A stretch of 64,000 nt of DNA from UBA6183 sp943372215 (GTDB taxonomy: Bacteria; Bacteroidota; Bacteroidia; UKL13-3): NCBI GenBank assembly GCA_943372215.1, contig CALRXU020000011.1, positions 62,001 to 126,000 on the forward strand. Reading direction: 5' to 3'. Every line of letters starts with the position of its first letter. Position 1 is the first letter of the stretch. Below, in pieces: positions 25,256-33,177 of the stretch. The notes beneath the pieces are model-generated. The model ran no database searches and had not been told where the DNA came from. It saw only the letters and a list, made by a program, of their open reading frames with translations. Position numbers and translations under genes: made by a program.

Positions 25256-25399
25256 GGGAGGTGAACACCCCATTCAGGAAGTGCGTTTAATGGGCTTCCG
25301 CAGACCTGCGGTCTGTGGCTTAGAAAGCAACTTTAGAACTAAACAGGTGATGATAATTTTTACACATGCATCATAGAACTTGCGTGAGCAGGGGATCCT

Positions 25400-25466
25400 A
25401 ATCCCGAAGGGATTGTATGTTTATTAGAAATAAAAATTTATTCATTGGTTCGACCCCATCGGGGTC
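25400..25466. repeat. Pair of short hairpins downstream of hsdMS
   Basis: AATCCC-GAA-GGGATT (25400-25414) and GACCCC-ATC-GGGGTC (25452-25466) are perfect 6-bp stems with 3-base loops. They lie between repeat R1 and the 3' end of hsdMS and could end transcription or be remnants of a dispersed element. A palindrome CGCAGACCTGCGGTCTG occurs nearby at about 25300. Confidence 0.45.
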
Positions 25467-25499
25467 TTATGCGTTGGTTGTTTCATTTTTCTATAAACA

Positions 25500-28052
25500 T
25501 TAAACCGCTTTAAGGTTTTTAACACCCCAAACCTCCCCAATTTTTGTTTTTATTTTTTGCTCAAATAGTTCTATTAAGCGTTTGTTGGCATTTACCAATT
25601 GCATTTCTTCTTCTATTGCTTTTACAATGGTTTGTTGTTCTTCGATTGTTGGAAGTGGGATTTGTAGTTCTTTTATTTGTTCATAATTAATTGCTTGTCT
25701 TGCAGCTCCTGTTTGTGCATTTTTAATTATCTTTTGAGCATATGGTGAGTTCAAGAATGTAGAAAGAAAATACGGATTTAGTTTTTCCTTTATTGTTCTG
25801 ATAAAAACTACGTGTTGGTTAACATTCGCTTCAGTATTATCTTTCATTACCGCACTTCTTCCAATTGAAGCACCAGTAATATTTAAAAATACATCTTCAA
25901 ATTTAACTTGGCTTCTTTTCATATTCTTGTGCGTGTCCTCTGTAATATAAACAGCATCAGAAAAATCGGTTTCGCCCCAAAGAACATTTTGAGAACGAAT
26001 AAATAAAATCCCTGAGTCCTTATAATTTTCTTTACCTCCTAATGGTGTTGCGCCACTTGAAATATTTGTGGACAATGTTCCCAACTCCACCATTTCCCAA
26101 TCAGGGTTGATGGTGATGGTAGGCTTGTAGTTGTTGACTACTTGTTTGGCTCCATCTATTATTTTTTGGTAGCCTTCTATTTCAGCTACTATTTGTTGTT
26201 GTATTTCAAGCGGTGGGAGGGGGATTTCGAGTTGTTCAATTCCTTCTTTGGTTAAATGAAGCATCGTACTACCATTTGTATTCTCTGCTTTCATCCTTTC
26301 AGTTTCTTTTTCAAGAACTAGATAAAGATATTTTTTAAGAATAACTGTTTCATCAGGAATCATTTTCCAAATATGGTAATGGTAAATTACTTTACCTCCA
26401 TCCCACATTTTTGGTCCAAAAGAAGCAGACCAAGCATAGAGCAAATCTCCATTATCACAATACTTATCATCTGGCAATTCTAAATCTGAATAGTACCAAG
26501 ATTTATTAGTGAAAAAATTTCCAACTCTTAAAACCAAATACTTTCCTTTGTCAAGTAATTCATCTTGTTTATAGGCTTTGCCGTTAATCACTTTACAAAC
26601 ATCTACAAGTTTAACCAAGTCAAATTCTGTTTGTGAAATAGCTTTTTCAAAATATCTATCTGCACTTAAAACAATATCTTTATTACTTAAAATAGTATCC
26701 TTTTCAACCAAAGTTGCCAAACTAGGCAAATCTTCAAAAGCCTTGTCACTGCTTAAACAATCTTTGTATGCTTCTAAAGTTTGCAAAGCCATAGGCAAAT
26801 CGTTTTTATCAATTTCCCTGCGTTGTGCGCCTAAATCAAAACCATCGTTTTCTATTTTTAAAAACAGAATGTGTTGGCTTTTTTTGGCCAAACGTTTGTC
26901 TAAAATCAATACACTTGTTTTTACTCCACTGTAAGGTTGGAATACTCCTGCGGGTAAACTAATCACGGCTATCAAACTATCTTGCACCAACATTTTGCGC
27001 AGTTGCTTGTAAGCGGTTTGGCTGGTGGCTACTATTCCGTTGGGTACAACAATGCCTGCGCGTCCGTTCCTGTTTAAATGTTCGGCAATGTAATCGGTAA
27101 ACAATACTTCGGCTTTATTGGCTTGTACACCAAATCTTTTGTGTGGCCGTATGCCACCCTTTGGTGTCATAAATGGTGGGTTTGCCAATATCACATCAAA
27201 GGTTTCTTGCCAACGTTCTTCGCTGCTTAAACTGTCGTACTCGTGTATGAGTGGCGTTGCAAAACCATGTAAATACATATTGGCTAAACTCAAACGCACC
27301 ATATCTGGGCTAATATCGTAACCCACAAAATTAGTAGCGAGTTTTTTTCTGTCGTCTGGGCTTAATGCAGAACCAGGACGGCTGAGCGAAGTCGAAGCCG
27401 TGTTTTGGTTCAATATGTGTTTATAGGCACTCAATAAGAAACCAGCCGTTCCGCAAGCAGGGTCAAGCACGGTTTCATTTTTCTGAGGGTTTACACAAGC
27501 TGTTACAAAATCTATGATGTGTCGTGGAGTTCTAAACTGCCCTGCATCACCTTGGCTTCCCATTACACTCAATAAGTATTCAAAGGCATCGCCCAACTTT
27601 TCGCTGTGGCTGTATTCAAACTCGTTGATGGTTTTAAGAAACATTTTTAAAGTTTCTGGGTCGCGGTATGGTAAATAGGCATTTTTAAAAATATCGCGAA
27701 ATAGGGGAGGAATATTTGGGTTTTTATCCATTCCTGTAATAGCCTCTGAATACAGTTGAAGCATTTCAGTAGCTGTTACTTTACTATCAAATAATTTATC
27801 CCAACGGTACTTGCTAAATTCTATTAATTTATCTTGTTTGCGGTCGTTCGGAAATTCAGGATTAGAAATTTTATAATCAGCAAAAAACTTTACGTTACCG
27901 CCTAACTCTATCGCTTCTTTATCCATGTCGTCCATGAATTTATAAATTAAACCAATGGTTATTTGTTCAATTTGCGCTTTAGGGTCTGGTAGTTTTCCTA
28001 CTAATATATCTCTACAATCGTCTATTCTTTTCTTGGTTTGTGTATCTAACAT
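25500..28052 (-). CDS. hsdMS: Type I restriction methylase-specificity fusion (HsdM-HsdS)
   Basis: The 850-residue protein fuses two subunits that are normally separate. Residues 1 to about 480 are HsdM: a helical N-domain, SAM motif D197-P-A-C-G-T-A-G-F and catalytic N291-P-P-F for N6-adenine methylation. Residues about 490-845 are HsdS, with two target-recognition halves, each closed by the typical helix opening with I-P-L-P-P-L-E-I-Q-Q-Q-I and I-P-L-P-T-I-E-E-Q-Q-T-I. No frameshift or stop separates them. A short repeat-derived segment (T-S-L-S-R-P-G-S-A-L-S) is inserted at about residue 221-231. The gene follows the RAYT gene by 45 bases and completes an R-M-S system with hsdR. Confidence 0.92.
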   Translation of the reverse strand: MLDTQTKKRIDDCRDILVGKLPDPKAQIEQITIGLIYKFMDDMDKEAIELGGNVKFFADYKISNPEFPNDRKQDKLIEFSKYRWDKLFDSKVTATEMLQLYSEAITGMDKNPNIPPLFRDIFKNAYLPYRDPETLKMFLKTINEFEYSHSEKLGDAFEYLLSVMGSQGDAGQFRTPRHIIDFVTACVNPQKNETVLDPACGTAGFLLSAYKHILNQNTASTSLSRPGSALSPDDRKKLATNFVGYDISPDMVRLSLANMYLHGFATPLIHEYDSLSSEERWQETFDVILANPPFMTPKGGIRPHKRFGVQANKAEVLFTDYIAEHLNRNGRAGIVVPNGIVATSQTAYKQLRKMLVQDSLIAVISLPAGVFQPYSGVKTSVLILDKRLAKKSQHILFLKIENDGFDLGAQRREIDKNDLPMALQTLEAYKDCLSSDKAFEDLPSLATLVEKDTILSNKDIVLSADRYFEKAISQTEFDLVKLVDVCKVINGKAYKQDELLDKGKYLVLRVGNFFTNKSWYYSDLELPDDKYCDNGDLLYAWSASFGPKMWDGGKVIYHYHIWKMIPDETVILKKYLYLVLEKETERMKAENTNGSTMLHLTKEGIEQLEIPLPPLEIQQQIVAEIEGYQKIIDGAKQVVNNYKPTITINPDWEMVELGTLSTNISSGATPLGGKENYKDSGILFIRSQNVLWGETDFSDAVYITEDTHKNMKRSQVKFEDVFLNITGASIGRSAVMKDNTEANVNQHVVFIRTIKEKLNPYFLSTFLNSPYAQKIIKNAQTGAARQAINYEQIKELQIPLPTIEEQQTIVKAIEEEMQLVNANKRLIELFEQKIKTKIGEVWGVKNLKAV
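27379..27400 (-). repeat. Short inverted repeat inside hsdM
   Basis: The 22 bases beginning CGGCTGAGCGAAGTCG and ending AAGCCG form a partly palindromic element. It encodes the in-frame insert near residue 225 of the methylase and resembles dispersed repeats I recall from Bacteroidota genomes. Confidence 0.45.
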
Positions 28053-28097
28053 ATGCTGTTGTTATGGTACAGGTCACGCCTTGCACCTATCTATTTA

Positions 28098-28829
28098 TCA
28101 ATAAAATTTATCATCCTTCCAATTGGCAGGATTGTTTTTTATATATGCTGAAATGCGATGAAATGATTCCTCATTTCTGATGATGTGGTCATGAAATCGG
28201 GATTGCCATGCGAAGGGTAATCCCAATCTGTTGCAATATTTGGTTACGGCAGATTTGTAGGAACGGATAATGGTAGATACGGTGTTTGATTTTGGGGAAA
28301 TGGTGGCCATTTGTTCGTTTTTAAATGGGTTTGGTATTTCCAATTTCGTATCTGTTATCGTTAACGATTCGGTTTCGTTTCCATTTTCGGATTCCGTATT
28401 CGTTTCCGTTTCCGTTTCCGTATCCATATCCGTATCCATATCCGTATCCGTATCCGTATCCGTAGGGACGTTGCATGCAACGTCCCTACAGGCAACGTCC
28501 CTACAGGCAACGTCCCCACGGGCAACGTCCCTACGGATACGGAAACCGTCCCTACCATTGTTCAATATCAAAATCCCATGCACGTGATTGGGCATAACCA
28601 CAAATTCACCCAATTCAACATTTTGTGCATGGTTTTTTATTTCATTCCATAACACGTATGCAATGGCACCTGCTGGTGAAACCTGCATTTGGAAATGCTG
28701 AATCTCACCGAAAAAATGCGCCCTGTCATTGGTGCAAATGGTTATAAAATAGGCCGCATCACTGCCATAATCCCAATTTTGTAACCGGGCAGACTCATTT
28801 CTATATTTGCCTTTAAATTTAGCTGACAT
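28098..28829 (-). CDS. RAYT: REP-associated tyrosine transposase (Y1/HUH)
   Basis: The 243-residue protein matches the TnpA_REP family: M-P-N-H82-V-H84-G-I carries the HUH metal site, and A-Y229-I-K-N-N-P carries the catalytic tyrosine, aligned with Tyr115 of E. coli RayT. W-Q-S-R-F-H-D-H-I-I-R-N also fits the family. Residues about 96-155 are an insert absent from relatives: R-D-V-A-R-G-D-V-A-C repeats, then a T-D and T-E run, encoded by tandem and palindromic DNA. The ATG overlaps the hsdR stop as TAATG, and hsdMS follows 45 bases later, so the gene sits inside the restriction operon. Catalytic residues are intact. Confidence 0.9.
   Translation of the reverse strand: MSAKFKGKYRNESARLQNWDYGSDAAYFITICTNDRAHFFGEIQHFQMQVSPAGAIAYVLWNEIKNHAQNVELGEFVVMPNHVHGILILNNGRDGFRIRRDVARGDVACRDVACRDVACNVPTDTDTDTDMDTDMDTETETETNTESENGNETESLTITDTKLEIPNPFKNEQMATISPKSNTVSTIIRSYKSAVTKYCNRLGLPFAWQSRFHDHIIRNEESFHRISAYIKNNPANWKDDKFY
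28387..28464. repeat. Hexanucleotide tandem repeat (TCCGTA-like) in RAYT
   Basis: About twelve imperfect units of TCCGTA, TCCATA and TCCGTT run in phase with the codons and encode the T-D, M-D and T-E dipeptides. Because the unit is six bases, length changes would not shift the frame. Confidence 0.8.
28462..28489. repeat. Perfect 28-bp palindrome in RAYT
   Basis: The arms GTAGGGACGTTGCA and TGCAACGTCCCTAC are exact reverse complements with no loop. This is the form expected of a REP-type element, the kind of sequence RAYT proteins recognise, and it lies within the RAYT reading frame. Confidence 0.8.
28475..28534. repeat. Four tandem 15-bp units in RAYT
   Basis: Units at 28475, 28490, 28505 and 28520 share GCAACGTCCCTAC (one has CCCCAC). 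Each adds five residues (D-V-A-C-R type), so the array is frame-neutral. The first unit is the right arm of the palindrome. Confidence 0.85.
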
Positions 28830-31357
28830 TATGCTGCAAATAGTTCTAATCTAACATAATCTTTTATATAAACTGGTATTACATCACGGTATTTAGCCGC
28901 TACTTCTTTAAACTGGGCAATGGTTAAGGTTGGGTTGGTTTGTAATGCATGAAAATCTTTATTTTCAATTATTTTTCTAATATCTTGATCTACTATATAG
29001 GCTTTAAAAAAATACTTTAATGCACGCAGGTTTACATCCTCATCGGGTGGATATATGGAAATAAATTTATCAAATTCTTCTTCCAATAATTCGTCTTTAG
29101 TTTTAAATTTTGGGATAATACCAAAAATCTTTTCTACCATTTCCCTTATTGAAACCTTGCGGTCAATTTTAGCCGATTTACGTAGTTTTTCAAGGTTAAA
29201 GTATTCTTCGGGTTTGTCAAATATTTCTTGTTGAATATGGCTAATTACCTGTTCCCAATTTCCTAGTTCTACATTTCTCTTAATAATATCATCCATCATA
29301 ATGCGGCTTTCAAAACTTTTAAAAAGCTCGCGGTCTATGCGCATTCCTTCTATACCTATTTGTTGTTCATTTAGCTCTAACAAAGGGTCGGGTAAAAAAC
29401 TAGTGTATTCTTTAATTGTTGGTGTTTCGCCTCCACCTTCTCCATCGCCTATTCTGGGTTTAGGCAAATGTAGTTTTTCATCGTAATTAAACTTTTCTTC
29501 AAAATATTCGCAATTCGCAAAAAAATCAAACAGTTTAAAATATTCTTTTTCATGGCGAATCATTTCTTCTTCGTTCAATTCGTTTTTAAATTTAAACTCA
29601 AAAGTATTTTTGCGTGTTCCTCTACCTTTTATTTGCACAAAGTCGGCAGGGCTAAATATTGGCCTCATCATACAAATGTTTAACAAATCAGGGCAATCAT
29701 AACCTGTTGTCATCATACCTACCGTTACACAAACACGAGTCTTGCTTGTTTTATACCCCTCTATAAAATTTGATGTGCCACTTAATTTGTTATTGGTAAA
29801 ATTAATGGTCATTTGCTGCGCATCGCCTACCTGTGAGGTTACTTGCATAGCAAAATCCGATTGGTATTTGCCAGGAAAAAGTTGTTCAGCATAATCGTTT
29901 AACATTTCAGTAATTTTTCTAGCATGGTTTTGGCTAACCGCAAAAATAATTGACTTACCAATTTCTTTTGTAATAGGGTCTCGCAAAGCATGTTCTAGAA
30001 ATGTTTGACAAAAAATGCTGTTTGTTTTTTCAGAAAAAAACTTCTTTTCAAAATCGCGTGAAATAAAAGTCTCAACTTCTTCGCCTTCCTCGTTAGTTAT
30101 TGCCACTGCATAGCCTTCATCTGAAAGTAATTGAGTGGTTATTTCAGTTCTTGCATCAATTGTTTTTGGATTTTTTAAATAACCATCTTTTACACCTTGA
30201 ATAAGGGAATACCTAAATGTAGGTTCGCCACCTTCGCATCCAAAAGTGGTATAGGTATCGCGTAACATTCTACGTTCTATTTCTCTAGGGTCGTTATCTC
30301 TTATTTTATTAAGGTCAACACCTTTTAAATAATCTTTTGGGGTAGCAGTTAAGCCTAATTTATAACCCGAAAAATATTCAAAAACAGCCCTTGCGTTTCC
30401 TGAAATTGAACGGTGAGATTCGTCCGAAATTAACAAGTCAAAATCTGATGGCGAAAACTCATTTCTATATTTGTTATTATGCATTAAAGATTGAATAGTG
30501 GTAACTATAATGTCAGCCTTTCTCCAATCACTTCTATGTTCTTTGTAAATAAAAGTGCTATAATCAGGTTTTAAGTAATTAATAAATGCTTTACAAGCTT
30601 GGTCTTCTAGTTCTAGTCTATCAACCAAAAACAGCACTCTTCTTGCGTTTTTTGTTCTTAAAAATAGCCTAATTACGGCAGCAGCAGTTAAAGTTTTGCC
30701 TGTACCTGTGGCCATTTCAAATAAAAAACGGTCTTTGCCTTCTTGCACAGCTTGTTGCAATTTGTCAATGGCCTTTAATTGATAATGACGAAGAAACCTC
30801 AACCCATTAGTCCAAATAAAATGCTCGCTTAGTTCAATACTACCTTTCCAATCTGGTTTTAAAGCATAATCTGGCATTTGAACCGCTACTATATAATCAG
30901 TTGAGATTTTTTCGGTAGCCAATGCATTTCTATCAGGATTCCATGCTTTAATTGCGCCAATTTCTTCGGGTGAGGGGAATTTGTAAATTGGTTTGGGGTT
31001 TCCTTTTGTTGTGTCCCAGAAGTAATGAACAATACCATTGGAAAGAATCACATATCTTGAATCAACTGTCTTTGCGTATTTTCTTGCTTGTTCTTTTGCT
31101 ACTAGTGGATGAAGGCTTTCTTTTTTAGCTTCAAGTACACAAATTGGTTTATTCTCTCCATCAACTAGCAAAAAGTCTAAAGAGCCATGCTTTGTTTTTT
31201 CATAATCATTCCCCCAGGCGTCAATTTCATGTTGTGTAATTTTTACATGATTTTCAAGCAAGATGTTCGCTTTCCCTTCTTCATTGTCAAAGAATCTCCA
31301 TCCCGCTTCTATAAGCAGTTGGTTTATTTTAATTCTTGCATGAGCTTCATTCTGCAT
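28829..31357 (-). CDS. hsdR: Type I restriction endonuclease subunit HsdR
   Basis: The 842-residue protein has the domain order of HsdR. The N-terminal nuclease carries D61-F-L-L-V and E76-A-K78 (PD-(D/E)XK type). The SF2 motor has Walker A A-T-G-T-G-K-T (216-222), D-E-S-H (312-315), G-L-T-A-T-P, and the motif VI form Q-I-K-G-R-G-T-R. A helical C-terminal part for assembly with the methylase follows. The enzyme translocates DNA in an ATP-dependent manner and cuts unmodified DNA. The stop overlaps the RAYT start as TAATG. No truncation is visible, so the system looks functional. Confidence 0.94.
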   Translation of the reverse strand: MQNEAHARIKINQLLIEAGWRFFDNEEGKANILLENHVKITQHEIDAWGNDYEKTKHGSLDFLLVDGENKPICVLEAKKESLHPLVAKEQARKYAKTVDSRYVILSNGIVHYFWDTTKGNPKPIYKFPSPEEIGAIKAWNPDRNALATEKISTDYIVAVQMPDYALKPDWKGSIELSEHFIWTNGLRFLRHYQLKAIDKLQQAVQEGKDRFLFEMATGTGKTLTAAAVIRLFLRTKNARRVLFLVDRLELEDQACKAFINYLKPDYSTFIYKEHRSDWRKADIIVTTIQSLMHNNKYRNEFSPSDFDLLISDESHRSISGNARAVFEYFSGYKLGLTATPKDYLKGVDLNKIRDNDPREIERRMLRDTYTTFGCEGGEPTFRYSLIQGVKDGYLKNPKTIDARTEITTQLLSDEGYAVAITNEEGEEVETFISRDFEKKFFSEKTNSIFCQTFLEHALRDPITKEIGKSIIFAVSQNHARKITEMLNDYAEQLFPGKYQSDFAMQVTSQVGDAQQMTINFTNNKLSGTSNFIEGYKTSKTRVCVTVGMMTTGYDCPDLLNICMMRPIFSPADFVQIKGRGTRKNTFEFKFKNELNEEEMIRHEKEYFKLFDFFANCEYFEEKFNYDEKLHLPKPRIGDGEGGGETPTIKEYTSFLPDPLLELNEQQIGIEGMRIDRELFKSFESRIMMDDIIKRNVELGNWEQVISHIQQEIFDKPEEYFNLEKLRKSAKIDRKVSIREMVEKIFGIIPKFKTKDELLEEEFDKFISIYPPDEDVNLRALKYFFKAYIVDQDIRKIIENKDFHALQTNPTLTIAQFKEVAAKYRDVIPVYIKDYVRLELFAA

Positions 31358-31544
31358 TTTCGGGCTAAATATTATTTTTTGAATAGGCGTTGGCTATCTT
31401 TCTAAAATGCGGCATAACATTTTTTAAATTTGCGAATAGTGGGCAATTTAATACAAAACTTTGTACGAAGTACAGCCAGTGCAGCTAATGCAGGGAAAGC
31501 CCTTGTTTGCGCAAGTGTTATTAGCCGCAGTTGTTTTTGTTCGT

Positions 31545-32312
31545 TTATTTAAAGAGTTTATCCTCAATGAGTTTAAGGTTTTTGTTTACGAAAAACATAT
31601 CTGGTTCGTGTTTAATTGCTCTTACGCGAATTTCAAAATTTGGGTCGTTTGGTTTTTTGTTGTCGAACAAAATAAAACCGATGCCAAATTGCCTGCAAAG
31701 CGTGTCAAGTCTTGTAATGTCCTCAATCTGTGAGTTGTTTGGAACAACTATATATGATTTATGGGAAAATATTTTGTACGCACAAGCCTGTCCAAATGCT
31801 GTAATCAACCCGTTGGTATCAATTTTTATTTCGCCAACAACAATTTCAGTTGGGAATTGAATAATATCACTCCGTTTAGATTCTCTTACACCAACAACAT
31901 CTGGAGTTCCCCATTTGTCGCGGAATATGTTGCCACCAAGTCCGATTGCCTTTGTGCATTCTTCAAGTTCATTTACAAGCCAGTCAGCAAAGGGTTGATA
32001 GAAGTCTTCTTCTTTTAGTGTTTTCTTTTTTCTTGTTTTAGCCTCAACTGATGGCAATTGCTGGTCAGGTTGGGTCAACACCTCTTCTTTAAATTTTAAA
32101 AGGCGGAAAACACCCCTGTCTGGTTTATAGATTTTGTCGGGATACGAAACCTCTAAGTCCCAAGTTGCGCCACTAATGGTGTTCGGATTAAAACTTGAAT
32201 TATATTCCAGTATTTTGCGTTTAAGGTCAGAATACCTGATGCCTTCAGGTCTGCCGTCAAGAACATCAAGTGCAATTTTTTTGATTTGTCCAGTTATGGT
32301 TGTTGTTGCCAT
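31545..32312 (-). CDS. Winged-helix protein with PD-(D/E)XK nuclease domain
   Basis: The 255-residue protein has two parts. Residues 1-75 look like a HARE/winged-helix-type DNA-binding domain (A-L-D-V-L-D-G-R-P-E-G-I-R-Y-S-D-L-K-R-K-I). Residues about 100-255 show a restriction-endonuclease core: G-T-P-D138-V-V-G-V, V-V-G-E161-I-K163-I-D and a Q175-A-C-A-Y helix as in Mrr-like nucleases. The ligands are all present. It sits 187 bases upstream of hsdR on the same strand, so it is either an accessory defence nuclease or an independent restriction factor. I do not recognise a named family. Confidence 0.75.
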   Translation of the reverse strand: MATTTITGQIKKIALDVLDGRPEGIRYSDLKRKILEYNSSFNPNTISGATWDLEVSYPDKIYKPDRGVFRLLKFKEEVLTQPDQQLPSVEAKTRKKKTLKEEDFYQPFADWLVNELEECTKAIGLGGNIFRDKWGTPDVVGVRESKRSDIIQFPTEIVVGEIKIDTNGLITAFGQACAYKIFSHKSYIVVPNNSQIEDITRLDTLCRQFGIGFILFDNKKPNDPNFEIRVRAIKHEPDMFFVNKNLKLIEDKLFK

Positions 32313-32418
32313 TGGCTTAAGTTATGGTTAAATTCCTTTTCTTCAAACATATCCCAAACCTTTTGTTTAACCAATAAGGAAAACACCCTTTTTTTATAGG
32401 GAAAACACTCTTTTTTCT

Positions 32419-32453
32419 AAAAGGGGGTATTTTCTTTCTAAAATACCCTTTTT
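32419..32453. terminator. Strong hairpin between the nuclease and 32605 genes
   Basis: AAAAGGGGGTATTTT (32419-32433), six bases and AAAATACCCTTTTT (32440-32453) form a long stem with one mismatch. It lies in a gene-free stretch (32313-32604) with several A- and T-runs around CCC/GGG blocks. It may act as a terminator in both directions. Confidence 0.5.
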
Positions 32454-32604
32454 GGTTGCTAAAAAGCCAAAATGGGAGGGAGCACTAAAAAAGTTGCTGT
32501 TTTTGTTTAATGAGGGAGTAAATGGGCAACTTATTCAAGTTGGGAGGCAGGGGAATATGAGCGGCTGGTTTTTATAATGGTGTTTACTTGGAGCAAAAAA
32601 TGGG

Positions 32605-33156
32605 TTAAGGTGTCAACCCCTTCACCACCGTTAAAAAATCGGTAATTTCTTGTTCCAGCTTTTCAAACTCATCAAAACCAAGGCGTTTGCAAATTTTACT
32701 GGCCTTGCCCACAGGCAATTGCTGCGGGCTAAGTTGTGTGATGGGGGTAAAGTCTTGATGGTTCAGGTCGTTGTTAAACAAATCCTCACCGGTAAGCACC
32801 CAAAATTGTTGGGGAAATAAGGGCTGCAACTGTTGCCAAGTTTGTTCCGTTGCTGTAAAAAAATATTGTAAGCTGATGTAATGTCCCCACCAACACATCA
32901 ACCGCAACTTGCCATTGAGTGCATCGGCTTTCAATTGCGGCATGTCCAGCACCACATAAGGCTGGTCTAAATAATTTTCGCCACGGGTAACTTTATGCTT
33001 GCCTTGCCCCGCAAAATGCGTCAACACCACCCATTGCCCAAGCCCATTTAATGCATCGGCCAAATTTCGGACTAATTTTTGCTTCAATTTCATCAAATTA
33101 GGATCGGAAATAAAATCCAATTCTTGATTTGTCAGTTTAAATGTTGTTTTTTGCAT
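32605..33156 (-). CDS. Hypothetical conserved-type protein next to lptF/G
   Basis: The 183-residue soluble protein is not assigned to a known family. It has a helical N-terminus (N-L-M-K-L-K-Q-K-L), a tryptophan-rich beta core (R-L-M-C-W-W-G-H-Y-I-S-L-Q-Y-F-F), and ends with a helix. The codon use is C-rich like the genes that follow, so it belongs to the core part of the chromosome. It diverges from the LptF/G-type gene with only 21 bases between the starts, so the two may share a promoter region. Confidence 0.7.
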   Translation of the reverse strand: MQKTTFKLTNQELDFISDPNLMKLKQKLVRNLADALNGLGQWVVLTHFAGQGKHKVTRGENYLDQPYVVLDMPQLKADALNGKLRLMCWWGHYISLQYFFTATEQTWQQLQPLFPQQFWVLTGEDLFNNDLNHQDFTPITQLSPQQLPVGKASKICKRLGFDEFEKLEQEITDFLTVVKGLTP

Positions 33157-33177
33157 TCCACTTCAAATAAAGCGTAT

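Noticed and set aside
28475..28534. CRISPR-like array
   Set aside because: The four 15-base units are directly adjacent, without spacers, and lie inside the RAYT reading frame; no cas genes occur in the window.
25118..32604. Integrative element carrying the restriction locus
   Set aside because: Repeats lie on both sides, but no integrase, tRNA target or matching direct repeats were found.
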